From Botryosphaeria dothidea (lineage: Eukaryota > Ascomycota > Dothideomycetes > Botryosphaeriales > Botryosphaeriaceae): DNA of 64,000 nt. The notes under the pieces were generated by a model. That model was not told the DNA's origin. It made no database searches and saw only the letters and a list, made by a program, of their open reading frames with translations. Positions 1 through 12,000 of the stretch are shown in pieces (positions within the stretch are counted from its first letter, which is position 1; every line of letters starts with the position of its first letter). The translations under genes were made by a program, and so were the position numbers. The stretch spans positions 434,001 through 498,000 of the forward strand of contig WWBZ02000082.1 in NCBI GenBank assembly GCA_011503125.2. The letters are read 5' to 3'.

Positions 1-24
1 GGCTAATTCTCTTTTCCAATGCAG

Positions 25-278
25 TCGAAATCTACGACGATCCGGACCAGCAGAACGAGACAGAAGGCGACGAGGCCGCGGACGACCGCATCGTCGAGCA
101 ATTCAGGCGAGAGTTCATGGAGGCGGTGCAGACGCGGAACAATAGAAGGCCTCCTGCCAGCGCGACGGCAGCGAAGGGCAAGGTCGACGACAGGCCGAAG
201 GGTCCGAAGTTGGGTGGCAGTAGGAGTGCGCGCGCGGCTATGAGGGCGATGGAGGAGAAGCAGGGGAAGAAGAAATAA
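25..278 (+). CDS. C-terminal exon of an unidentified protein (5' part outside the window)
   Basis: The frame is open from the left edge to a TAA at 276-278. A branch-like GCTAAT at 2-7, a pyrimidine run and CAG at 22-24 mark an intron acceptor, so the exon most likely starts at 25 in phase 1 (codons start at positions divisible by 3). The roughly 83-residue tail is hydrophilic: an acidic start (VEIYDDPDQQ), a short amphipathic stretch (VEQFRREFMEAVQTR), then a basic Gly/Ser/Arg/Lys end (GPKLGGSRSARAAM, finishing QGKKK). No membrane segment or catalytic motif is visible. I do not recognise the family. The lysine-rich end could suit a nucleic-acid-binding or ER-associated protein, but that is only a guess. 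The next gene downstream is on the opposite strand, so the two genes converge. Confidence 0.6.
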
Positions 279-919
279 GGGGTGGTCCTTTTGAAGGCGA
301 CACGAAGCGTCAGCTTGCTTCTGATGGTGATAGCAAAGATGGGAGTGGTGAAGTCAAATTTATGAAAAACACCAAATTAATGCGATTCTCATTGAAAGCT
401 TTGCATGATAACCTCTGAAATACACGGCTACTTGGGAACATTCTCCAAGAAAGGTCATCATGACACCCACTGAGCACTTCTATGAAGTGGATACTTTCAC
501 TGCCATACTTGCAAGCACCAACAAATATGCTCACTGATGAAGAGTCATAAATTATTTGCGATAACAACTGCCAGTCCGGCGGGCATGTAGCATTCAAAGC
601 ACCAAGCACGTTTAGCCGCCTTCATATTTCTACTTGTCTAAGTAGTTGTACATTGATTTTTTCTCTTCCTCTGATTCCGGGATCCCTGAGAGCGATAATG
701 GTACAGTAAAGACCAAAGACGACACATCGAACCTTTTTCCATTTCTACGCATGTCACTGTCATTTCCCAGTATCACCACGAACGCCCAAAAGAGGCCACT
801 TAATATGAATGAATGAACGAAACCATGAGAGCTTCAAGCCAGGCCTCGGAGGAAGAATCTCTCTTTTAAATCCTCCTTGAGCCCAGCTTCTATGAACACG
901 CCTCCACCCTGTATCCACT
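279..919. other. Convergent intergenic region
   Basis: These 641 bases separate the stop codons of two converging genes and should hold both 3' UTRs and polyadenylation signals. Small open frames on the minus strand (for example 310-609) show no coding character, and I found no repeat or RNA gene. Confidence 0.6.
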
Positions 920-3900
920 CTATGCCCTTCGGACCTGTACGCCCGCCTCCCTCTCTCCGCGCTCAAATGTCTTCAAAAACAGCTCCAGCCACCTGCTCTG
1001 CCGCCTCGTCAGCTGCTGGCCAGGCCTCTTCAGAGCTGCATTGACGACCTCGCGCACGCGCAGTCGCAGCACCTTGAGCACGAGGCAGGTCTTCCAGTCC
1101 TTGACCGCGAAGCGCAGGCGATTGCCGTCGACGGCGACGATGCCCGCGTGGAGCTTCGCGTCGGCGTCGGCGCCCGCGAGCAGCACGAGCGGGACGTCGG
1201 GCGCGACGGAGGTGGCGTGGGCGTTGTACAGCTTGCTGGCGCCGGACTGCATGATGTGGTAGTAGGAGAGGTAGCGCGGCGCGGCAGCGCCCGAGTGCGG
1301 CGCGGTCTTGTTGACGGACGTGGGCGCGAGCGAGACGGTCTGGTTGTTGGCGACGTTGCGCCACCCCTTGCCGTCGCGCGTGAGGATCTTCGGGTAGAAG
1401 GACCACGCGATGACGGAGGAGAGGAGCAGGTCGTTGGCGCCGTTGGTGTTGGCGGAATGCAGGATGGGGACGAAGCTGCGGCTGCGCGACGACGGCCGGT
1501 AGCGGTTGAGGGCGTGGCGCTCCTCGGGCGTGAGAGTGACGAAGCCGGCCTCGACGAGCGAGCTGAGCAGCTGCGATTTGAGGTCCTCGATGTTGGCGAG
1601 GTTTTGGCGGCTGAGGAAGTTCTTTTGGCAGAACTGGAATTCGGATTGCCCGGGCGTCGTGCAAACCTTGCGCCACGTTGCGTACGCGTTGTATGATGTG
1701 AGGAGGTCAGAGTCTCCGCGTCGGAATGACAAGCGGGCCAGGTCTGCGCGCTGTCTCTGGCCGAATGGTGTGAGGAAAGGATCTTTTGAAGAGAGGATGG
1801 CGGCAATGGTGATGGCAACATCGACGCAGCCGAAGATACTTGCAAGGAGAGCAAGCTTTCCGAGGTTGGCATCGAGAGGCAGCTTTGCTAGTTGCCTTCC
1901 CAGAGACGTCAGCTCCTCACTTGCTGTCAAAGCGTCTACTTCTATCAAAGCGTCGATGGCTCTCCTGATGTTCTTGGTTGACGGTGGGTCTAGGGCTTGT
2001 GATAGAGTCGGCTCGATTTCACCCAGCTTGCAGATCTTCACGCGCATGACGAGGTCTTGCAAGGACAATCTGAGCATCTCCGGCGTCTGTTGTTCCGCCA
2101 TCAGCTCATCATGCCTGTACTTCGTGAACAAATGGAAGCAGAGGCCTTCTTGAACACGGCCAGCTCTGCCTCTCCGCTGTTTAGCATTGGCACGCGAGAT
2201 GAATGACTGAATGAGACGAGAGAGCTGTCGTCTCTCGTCGAACCTCATCTCCTTGTGTTTGCCTGTATCGACCACACATGTGATATCTGGAATAGTGATA
2301 CCAGTTTCGGCGATGTTCGTGGCAAGTACGATCTTACGCACACCTGGAGGAGGGACCAGAAAAGCTGATTGTTGGTCCTCGCTAGCGATGGTGGAATGGA
2401 GAGGATATATGAGCCAGTTCTGTGCGAACGATTCGTGGCTCACCAGCATGTCGTTCATTTGCCTGATTTCAGCAATACCAGGAAGGAACACTAGGATAGC
2501 CTTGCTGTACTGTGTGTATCCTGGATCATACGCCACTCTCTCAAGCAAACGAATAATCAGCTCGTAGTCTATCCGGTACTCGTCATACTCCTTAAGGGCA
2601 TTTCTGGTGGCAACACTGTAACCTTGGAGATTTCCAGGTACACCAGACTTGTTGCCGTCGGAGGAGTCTTCATCATCCTCGGCAGCTTCCTGATCTGCAT
2701 AGGATTTCTTTTGAGCCTTGACATCGTAGTGAGTCAACTCGATGGCATCTTCCAAGAACTTGGTCTGCACGGGGAATGTACGACCAGGGACGGTGACAAT
2801 GGGAGCGCCGTCCAGGTACTTCGAAAAGCGGTCTGCATCGACCGTTGCACTCATCAAAATGACCTTCAGCTCCGGACGTCTGACCATCAGAGCCCGAAGG
2901 ACTATGAGAAGGAAATCGGTATCGATACTATGACGTGTTAGGCACAGGACGTTCGACAGAGCCCCAGGAAACTTACCTTCTCTCGTGCACTTCGTCAATG
3001 ACCAGGTGGGTAACATCATCTAATCCTTTAGAGGACTCGAGCATACGAAGAACGATACCAACAGTCGCGTAGACCAAACGAGTTGATGCCGCAATATGAG
3101 ACTCCAATCGGATTGCGTATCCGACCAAGGAACGAGCGGTACCCACGTCGTTTTTGTTCTCACCGAGCTCTTCACTGACACGTTGAGCCAGAGATATCGC
3201 CGAGATACGGCGGGGTTCTGTGCAGTAAACCTTGCATCGACGGCCATTGGCCAGCTCATGTTCGAGGATGAATGCTGGTAGCTGAGTACTTTTACCGCAG
3301 CCAGTCTCACCACAGAGGATAACGACCTGGTTTCGCTCGATTGCCGATAGTGCAGCATCGCGAAAATGCGCCATCGGTAACTGGGACCTCTGAACCAGCA
3401 TTCTCTGGTATGCTGGCGTCGAGGTTTTCCTCGCCCACATCTCTTGCAAACGCTCGGAATCGTTTTCCGATGTCTCATTCGCACGTATGGGGAGGTCAAA
3501 GTCTCTACTTTCGTCAGATGCACCTTTGCCACGCTTCTTGAAGCCATTCATTAGTACAACGCCATCCTCATCTTCCCTTTCGACTTGCTCTTGGACGATA
3601 CTGCGAAGATCTTTCACGATGTCCCGGTCCTTGTCGTCAGAAAGGCTCTTTTGAACCTCGATGAATTCTGCCCAGAGGTCTCTCCAGGCCGGAGGGAGCC
3701 TCATGTAAACCTTTTCTTCCTTGGAAGATATAGAGAAGATCAAGAAAAGCGCTACCACGGAAATGTATGATTCGCTCTGTTGGGTTCCAGGTGTTGCAAC
3801 TTTGGTCATGGTGAAGGTCATAGACCTTGAGCTCGTTTCGTAGGTAATGTCGGGTACAGCAGATGCGTCGATGGATTCTTGATCTCTCGACCAAGTTATA

Positions 3901-5865
3901 GTAACCGAGTGACGACTTGAATAGGTTGTGGGTGAAACGAGTTTAAAAGTAAGACGAGCACCGGAATCTCTGTGAGCTCAATGTGAGCATCCCATCATGG
4001 AACCTGAAAAGAAATGAGCAGACAAACCTTGCACGGCAGGCCTCTTCCAATACACGGCGAGGGTTCATGCCTGTAGTTTTGCCAAAGTCGCGGATGGTGA
4101 CCGAGCCAGAGTCTTCAACACCATTGGAACCTACGGATTGACTTTCTCCTGGCTCTGCCGTGAACATTCCGCCGAGGAGACCATCATCATTGTCTGAATC
4201 CTGAGCCAGAGCATCGCCAGTCAGAGCAGCTTGTGCCATAATGTCATCAGCGGCGTTAATTGTACCTGACTCTGGCTCTGCTGGCGTCGCAGGGTCCTCT
4301 TGCTTCGTCTCCTTTAAACGTTTCGACCTACCGGGTGCTTCCCGCGCCAGTTCTACACGCTTAGAAGCCCATTTGTCATCGGCCTCGCGCTGGTCGAACA
4401 AAGCGTCTGATTCAATCTGTTGGAGTTTCTTCTGTAATTTTAATGCGCCTCCTGATGGCGCAGTGGCCTTTTGAGAGCCGCGCGCCTTCTTATTAGATTT
4501 CGACCGAGGATTAGATGGAGTAACTAGATCCGGATTAACCTGAAAGAGCCGTACTTTGACATTCAGATAGGTCTCAAGCAGTTGATCCGGTTCCATATCG
4601 CTGTCGAGGTCGCTAACTTCAAAATCATCTTCAGTTTGGACGGGATTACTGCTTTCTTGCTGAGGCTGAGCTGATTTCTGGCGAGAGCTTGATAATCGAT
4701 CAGATGTTGGTGTACCGGAGCGCCGTGGAGAATCTGAGCAGCCAACTGTTAGCAGCCTAGTAGATTGTAGGAACTGTCCGCACATCAAAGACGGCCCAGA
4801 AAGAGTGCCCTGATTACGCCAAGGCATGAACAGGACAGCGAGAACAGGGTTGCCAGGGAATTGCCAGGGTGAAGCCATATTTGCGCCGCTTTTCGTCATT
4901 TAGGAAGAAGTGCGATGTTCAAAGAGAACCTCCAGGTTCCAGAAACATGTGGAAGGCAATGACCCCTGATGTGTGGGTGGGATAGTGCGTCGAAAGCTTC
5001 CTTGACGGGCCTCTAAGAATGAGAAAATACAACAAGTTTGTCCACTCTTTTTTGTCGATAACCACCCGGTGTCTCTCAAGGGCGCGCGCAGCTCATGCTT
5101 CCAAGAAAGAGAAATAAAAGTGAGACACTTACTGGATCTGGAAGAATTGCTGGTATCTATTCCTTGGCGAACGGCCTGAGTTTCATAAGGCGGAAGCTCT
5201 TCCGCAGGGCAGTTCACAGAAAACCAATCCAGGCTCTCTTGCAAGCCCCATATCTGGGTACTGGCATCTAAAGGCGGTGGGTTCCGGCAAATAAGAACCA
5301 GCATCTGACGCACCCTTTCTTTGGAAAAGCCCATATCGGTAAGAACCTGGCTCAAAGTCCACAGGCGGAGAATGGCATCTTCCTCGGAGAGGCTGCGGAT
5401 AGAGTGCTTGTGCTCCGGGGAGGAGAAGTCTTCGTTTACCTCATCATTAATCAGGTCTAGCATCTGAAGCATGAGATGCTCTGGCAACCATTCGCGGGTG
5501 GGCAGGTATTGAGCCTGGGTGCGGAGAATGCGGCGATCCGTCTGAATCCTGGAGAGATGGCGAGACGATTCTTTGCGGACCCTTTGGGCGTGTTTTTCGA
5601 CCAAAAGCTGCAGTTCGTTGCGCTCCAGCTGCAGCTCAAGCTCCTCCGGGCTGAGCTGGTGGAGCTCTTTGGGGGGTCCGGCGGGAGCGGCTGGCGACGG
5701 AGCTGCATCGCCGGTGACGGGCGTGGCTGGGGTTGCTGTGCTGCCCGTCTCGGAAGGATCGGTGGAGTCAAGCTTCTTGTCGACCTTGGGCTTGCTGGCT
5801 ATGGAGGTGGTGGCAACGGCGCGCGCAGGGTTGGCGGCGGACTTCTTCTTCTTTTTGGGGGCCAT
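920..5865 (-). CDS. DExH-box ATP-dependent RNA helicase, DHX29/DHX57/YLR419W type
   Basis: Four exons read downward: 5865-5133, 4733-4028, 3969-2977 and 2927-920, giving 1479 residues. Introns are 399, 58 and 49 bp; all junctions keep frame. The protein opens with a lysine block (MAPKKKKK). A UBA-like helical region follows near residues 160-205 (LTDMGFSKERVRQML), then a charged linker. The helicase core has Walker A GETGCGKSTQ near residue 700, TEPRRISAISLAQRV (motif Ia), DEVHER near 806-811 (motif II, Val in place of the common Ala), SAT, TNIAETGITIPD (motif V) and QRRGRAGR (motif VI). The ratchet and OB-fold domains follow. Family members unwind RNA; DHX29 helps 43S ribosomes scan structured 5' UTRs, and the yeast homologue YLR419W is poorly studied. 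A role in translation initiation is therefore inferred. It is transcribed divergently from GCN1. The first intron's length is the main uncertainty in the model. Confidence 0.93.
4734..5132 (-). other. Unusually long (399 bp) intron 1 of the DExH helicase gene
   Basis: The donor GTAAGT lies at 5132-5127. A TGCTAAC branch site sits shortly upstream of the TCAG acceptor at 4735-4734. Splicing joins codon position 1 to positions 2 and 3 and restores the frame (SSRS-N-SPRRSG). The acceptor-side frame is open back to 4899, so a shorter, alternatively initiated product is formally possible. Confidence 0.65.
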
Positions 5866-6096
5866 TCCGGGGGCAGTTGCGGGCGCAAGAAGGAAGCCGG
5901 CGGCGCGGAGGCAGTGGCAGAAGAAGAGCGGGAAAAGCAGCAAAGTTTGCTGGCTTTTGGGCAGGGTGATGGACGGTTTGGGCGCATGGACGCGGCGGCG
6001 ATGTCATCGAGCGGCGGGCCTCAAGATCTGCAGACGCGGAAATCTGACCACACCCACCTCACCCGCGCACCAAACCCCCGCGGACCAGTTGCAGCA
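5866..6096. promoter_or_regulatory. Divergent promoter between the DExH helicase and GCN1
   Basis: Only 231 bp separate the two start codons, so both 5' leaders and promoters must lie here. The stretch is rich in GC and purine/pyrimidine blocks. I saw no clear TATA box. Confidence 0.7.
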
Positions 6097-9000
6097 ATGG
6101 CGGAGGTCAAGACCAACGGCGCCCAGGGTCTTGACCTGCTAGACCTGCGCAAGGACATTCTTTCCAGCTCGACCAAGCGCCGCATCGCCAAGCTGCGGCT
6201 GGTGGAGCAGCACCTGCTCGACAACTGTGCGTCCCGCCGAGCTCCAGTCCGCAGCTTCACGCGACCTCCGCTGACCACCTCGTGCAGCCATCTCCCTCGC
6301 CGACGCGAAACACGTGCTCCTCGCCCTCTTCGACACCTATCCCCTCTACATCGACCGTCCCTCGCGCCAAGCCGTCCACCAATGCCTCCGCGCTGCCGCC
6401 GCGAGCCCAATAGCCGAAGAGTTGGTTGGCGGAATTGCCAAATTCCTGCACGCCGAGTCCGCCAAATCTAGCGTCGCCGCTGCCAACGTCTTCAGTCTTG
6501 TCGAATGGTGCTCCGTCCTGCTCCAGGAATTCGGAGCCCGCGAGAACCTGTGGAACAAATACGGCTTGCAAGTCGTTGCTGCCGATGCCCTCCTGCTCGA
6601 GTCTTGTTTGGGCTCCGCCAGCCGCGAGGGCCTGAAGCACTCGGCCCTTGTCGTCACTCGCCGCGCCCTCCGCCGCATCTTCAAGAACGAGAACATCGCC
6701 AAGGACGCTATACACGCTTCTGTGGCAGCCTTGACTAAGAAGGCCACCTCTCCCGCCCCTCGCAATGCCGTCTTCTTGGGCATCATTGCTGGAGTGTGCT
6801 CGCGGATCCCCACTGCTGAGCCCGTACTGGCCGAGAAGAAGAATGACTACTACACCTACTATGTGCGCGAGATCATTGGCTCCAAGACTGTTCTCCCCAC
6901 GCACATCACCAGCGGCTTGTACGACTTTTTCTCTGTCTTCACCACATTGGAAGATCTCCAGAAAGAAATCATTCCGCCCGTTGAAAAGGCGCTGCTAAGG
7001 GCACCTGAGGTTGTTCTCAATGGCCTTCTTGCTCCTATGCTGCGCTCTCTCCCACCAACCATAGACCTGTCCGAGGTCCTACAGAAGAACCTCTTGAAGC
7101 CCCTCTTGTCAAGTGTCAAGTCGACAAATGCTACCATCAGATCCGGCGCTCTCACAACATTTGAAGTAATTACTACTCGTTCGGCCGATGACGCGATATT
7201 GGACAAGGTTGCAGACGAGGTTCTCAACCCCCTGAAGCAAGGAAAGGTCACGGTGGCAGAGCAGAAGACCATCCATGCCCAGATGCTCATCTCCATCAAG
7301 AGTTCCGATGCCCTTGCCAAAAAGATTCCTGCCGGTCTTGGACCCGTGGCAATCAAGGAACCCAACGAGATGGCTGTTGGTGCCGAGACCCGTGCTATTG
7401 CGAAACACCTTGTCTTCTCTCTGAGCTCTGGATGCGCAGCCGAGTCGTCTGTCACGGATTCGTTTGTCAAAGGTCTCGGTGATAAGAGATTGTCTGTGCG
7501 TCGGCTCTGGGCTTTGCGTATTGGCGAGCTGCTTTGGAACCTCGATGCTGAGCATAGCAAGCAGGCAGGCGTTGTTTCTTTCGTCCAGGCAGTGGTGCAA
7601 AAGCTTTTCGATTCATGGCAAGAGGTAATCAAAAACCCTGTTCCTGCTGTGCAAAGCGGCCTCGTTACAGTAGCCTATGTTGCCACCGCCTTCGGCCTGT
7701 CAAAGTGGAGCGGGCTTGAAGACGAGAAGATCAAAACTACGCTCACCAAGGCTTCCGTCATCAGGAATGTCTTGATGGCAGAGCCCAAGCCTTCTTTCCT
7801 GCTCAACCACAGGGTATACTCCAAGCTGACTTCCGAAGAAGACTTGGCTTGGGGCCTTCGTGCTCTTGCCTCAGTGACTGATACGATCGCTGAAGGTCAG
7901 GAAGATCCGGCGATTGAAGAGTCGTGGTCACAAGCCTTCCTGTATTTCACCTCTGCGGCCGGTATCGCGCCAAGTGTGCGGCAAGAAGCGATACGGACCC
8001 TCTCAAAGGCGTATGCTCGCTACCCCGCGCGCATCGCGCACATCATCATCAATGGTCTTTGGCAATGGCGTCGGAACGTGGAATTGAACGAGAAGGATAC
8101 CGCCGCCACGACTTCAAAGACTGGCAATGACGAGCTCTACCTCGCTCTACGTGCGATTTGTTTGACCCCGGAGGAGCAAAAGGCTCTCGACGCTCCCATT
8201 GATAACTCTACACTACGGTCACAGCTCGTTGATCTGCTCGTGCTCGCCCGGCCCCAGCTCCTTCCACGCGTTTCCTGGATCGACACATGTTTGAAGGCCG
8301 GCGTTGACCCGGGAGAACTTGTCAAGAGTGAACTTGATCGCTGCATGGAAACCATCATAGAAGCAACTAAGGTAAGTTGCCTGTCTGAGATAGAGAGCTC
8401 AAATGCTTACCGCGGTCTATAGGGAACTTCCTCCATCCACACCCCCCTGGTGAGACAGGCTGCCTACAGTGCCGGTGCGGATCTAGCCTTTGTTGCACCC
8501 GAGAGCGCTTTATCCCGACTTGTTGATCAGATCAAGCGCGACCTCGATCCCAAGCAACTTGAGAACATCGGCCCTACAGAGGCCGCAATATTCCGCACTC
8601 CTGAGGGCACTGCTTTCATTGATGTACTGGCTAAGCAACAAGCTCGCGTTCCTTCTAAGGGCGACAAAGACTATGATACATGGAAATGGGAACAGGAGCT
8701 CCGTGATCAAATTTCTCAGAAGAAGGGCACCCAAAAGAAGCTTACGCCAGATGAGCAAGCCAAAGTCAAGGCCCAGTTGGAGAAGGAGTCTCAGATCCGG
8801 AAAGAAGTTGCGGTAGTCGAAGCGGCCCTTCAACGGGGTGTGGGCACTATCAAGGCTTTGGCGACTGGTCCTCCCACTGAGGCAAATCTGTGGCTTGGTC
8901 CTGCTATCGATTCTATTCTAGCTTCCATGGATGCCGGAGCCGGACTTGTCATTGCCGATGCGGCGACGTCTGCTTACATCGCCTGTGCTGAACGCATTTC

Positions 9001-12000
9001 GCCCCGACTGGGTGTCCACAAGCCATTTTTCGGTATCGCCACTCTTCGTGCCATGAACATGGCGTTCCTCCCAGAGGGTCTTGATGAAGAGCCCCTCGGT
9101 GATCTCGTCACCAGACTGCTCTATCGTTTGAGATTCTTAAGTGAGCAGCGGCCGCTCGATAGCATCTCTCTCACCTACATCCTCCCGCTGGCTTTCCTGG
9201 TGCTCGAAAATGGCGCTATTGATAGACCAAACGACGAAGAGGGCGACGAGCAGATTGTCCTGGCGCTAGAGTTTATTTCGTTCCACACGAACACATGCAC
9301 AGAAAAGACCCTCCCTCGGCGCAAGCTGTTCACTGTTCTCGCGTCTTCGATGCAAAGGTACACGCAGCACTTCAAGCTTGTCAAGGATTGCCTCATGGAT
9401 CTCTGCAGAGGCATTGGGTCCGATCTGAACGCCGAGGAGACGATTGCTCTTGCGAAGGGAGCCATCGTACCGCAAGTCTCTGTCAGGACCGCTGTCCTCC
9501 AGACTATAGATGAAGAGGTCGACATAATTGATATTGACTTCTCGGATGAGATCTGGTTGGCATGCCACGACGACGTGCAAGAGAACGTCGATCTCGCCAG
9601 ATCCATCTGGGAAGCCAATGGCCTGGAGCTCCCATCGGATGCTGCACTCAAGATGCTTCCATACCTGGAGTCTCAAGACAAACAGCTTCGCCGAGCTGCG
9701 GCACGTTCGCTGGCTGAATGTATTTCCATAAAGTCGGAGGTCTTCGAAGAGATTGTCAAGCAGCTTCAAGGTACTTACAAGGAGAGAGCCAAGCCACGGA
9801 TGCCCGAACGAGACAAGTATGGCATGCCGATCAAGAAGGACCTCAGTGATCCTTGGGAAGCGAGAAACGGCATTGCTCTGGCTTTCCGTGAACTTGCAAA
9901 TCAATTCCGTGCGGAGGATTTGGTACCTTTCGTATCCTTCCTCATCCAAGAGGGTCCCCTTGGTGACAGAAGCGCCGCAGTTCGCAACGAGATGGTTGAT
10001 GCAGCGGTCACAATCATCTCTCAGCGAGGTCAGTTGAAGGTCGAGGAGCTCATGGAGCTCTTCGAGCGCGCCCTCGAAGCCCCTGATCAAGGAAGCGAGG
10101 CTGCCGATCTTGTCAACGAGGCCGTCATTATTCTTTATGGCGCTCTTGCCCGCCATCTTCCTTCCGGAGACAGCCGCGTTCCCAAAGTCGTTCAGCGGCT
10201 GCTGCAGACGCTCAGCACGCCTTCCGAAACCGTTCAGTATGCCGTGGCCGAGTGTCTGCCTCCTCTGGTTCGAGCTTCGGATGATAAGGTTTCGGAATAC
10301 GTCCAGCATGTCATGGATGAGCTTCTTCATTCCAAGAAGTACGCCTCTCGCAGAGGTGCCGCTTATGGCTTGGCCGGTACCGTTCGTGGCAAGGGTCTTG
10401 TCCTCCTTCACGAGAAGCGGATTCTGTCGACACTCAAGGGTGCGGCTGAAAATAAGAAAGATCAAAACGCACGACAAGGTGCTTTCTTAGCCTACGAGCT
10501 CCTCGCTCTCGTTCTTGGCCGAATCTTTGAGCCATATGTCATCCAGGTCGTGCCACAGCTACTTTCCGGATTTGGTGACACCAGTGCAGATGTTAGAGAA
10601 GCATGCTTGGACGCAGCCAAAACTTGCTTCGCGAACCTGAGCTCTTACGGTGTCAAGCAGATTCTTCCGACTCTTCTTGAAGGTTTGGATGAGCAACAGT
10701 GGCGTAGCAAGAAGGGCGCATGCGACTCCCTTGGTGCCATGGCTTACCTAGACCCGCAACAACTCGCTATCAGTCTTCCGGAAATCATTCCACCTCTTAC
10801 TACGGTCTTGAATGACAGCCACAAGGAGGTCAGGGCTTCGGCCAAGCGCAGTCTTCAGCGCTTCGGTGAAGTCATCAACAACCCCGAAATCAAGAGCGTC
10901 GTGGACGTTCTGCTCAAGGCTCTTAGCGACCCTACCAGGTACACGGACGAAGCCTTGGACTCCCTTATCAAGGTCAACTTCGTGCACTACCTCGACGCCC
11001 CATCACTTGCTCTTGTGGTGCGCATCCTTGAGCGTGGCTTAGGCGACAGGTCAGCAACGAAGCGCAAGGCCGCTCAGATCATTGGTAGCTTGGCTCACTT
11101 AACAGAGCGCAAGGATCTTATCTCTCACCTGCCAATTCTAGTCGCTGGTCTTCGTGAGGCTATCGTTGACCCTGTTCCCACCACTCGCGCCACGGCTTCG
11201 AAGGCTCTTGGATCCACTGTTGAGAAGCTCGGCGAAGATGCTCTTCCAGACCTTATCCCAAGTCTCATGGCCACCCTCAAGTCCGATACTGGTGCTGGCG
11301 ACAGACTTGGATCTGCTCAGGCACTCAGTGAGGTCCTCGCTGGTCTGGGTACGAGCCGTCTGGAGGAGACTCTCCCCTCTATCCTGCAAAACGTTAACAG
11401 CTCCAAGCCTTCTGTTCGCGAAGGCTTCATGTCGCTGTTCATCTTCTTGCCGGCCTGCTTCGGTAACAGCTTCTCCAACTACCTCCAGAAGATCATTCCG
11501 CCGATCCTCTCCGGTCTGGCTGATGATGTCGAATCTATTCGTGAGACAGCTCTTCGCGCCGGTAGACTGCTGGTCAAGAACTTCGCCACGCGTGCTATCG
11601 ATCTACTCCTTCCTGAACTTGAGCGTGGTCTGGCAGATGACAACTACCGCATCCGTCTCAGCTCCGTCGAGCTTGTGGGTGATTTGCTCTTCAACCTCAC
11701 GGGTATCAGTGGCAAGGCCGAGCAGGACGAGGTCGAGGAAGGTGCCAAGGAGGCAGGTCAATCGCTGCTCGAAGTCCTTGGAGAGGAGAGGCGCAACAGG
11801 GTGCTCTCGTCCCTGTACATCTGCCGCTGCGATACTTCTGGCCTTGTGCGCACAGCGGCCATCCAGGTCTGGAAAGCCCTGGTGGCCTCTCCCCGCACGC
11901 TCCGCGAGCTCATCCCTACACTTACCCAGCTCATCATTCGCCGTCTTGCAAGCTCCAACATGGAGCAGAAGGTCATCGCCAGCAATTCTCTTGGCGAGCT

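Noticed and set aside
1148..1696. Long plus-strand frame antisense to the helicase C-terminus
   Set aside because: Shadow of the GC-rich coding strand; the helicase domain on the minus strand explains the openness.
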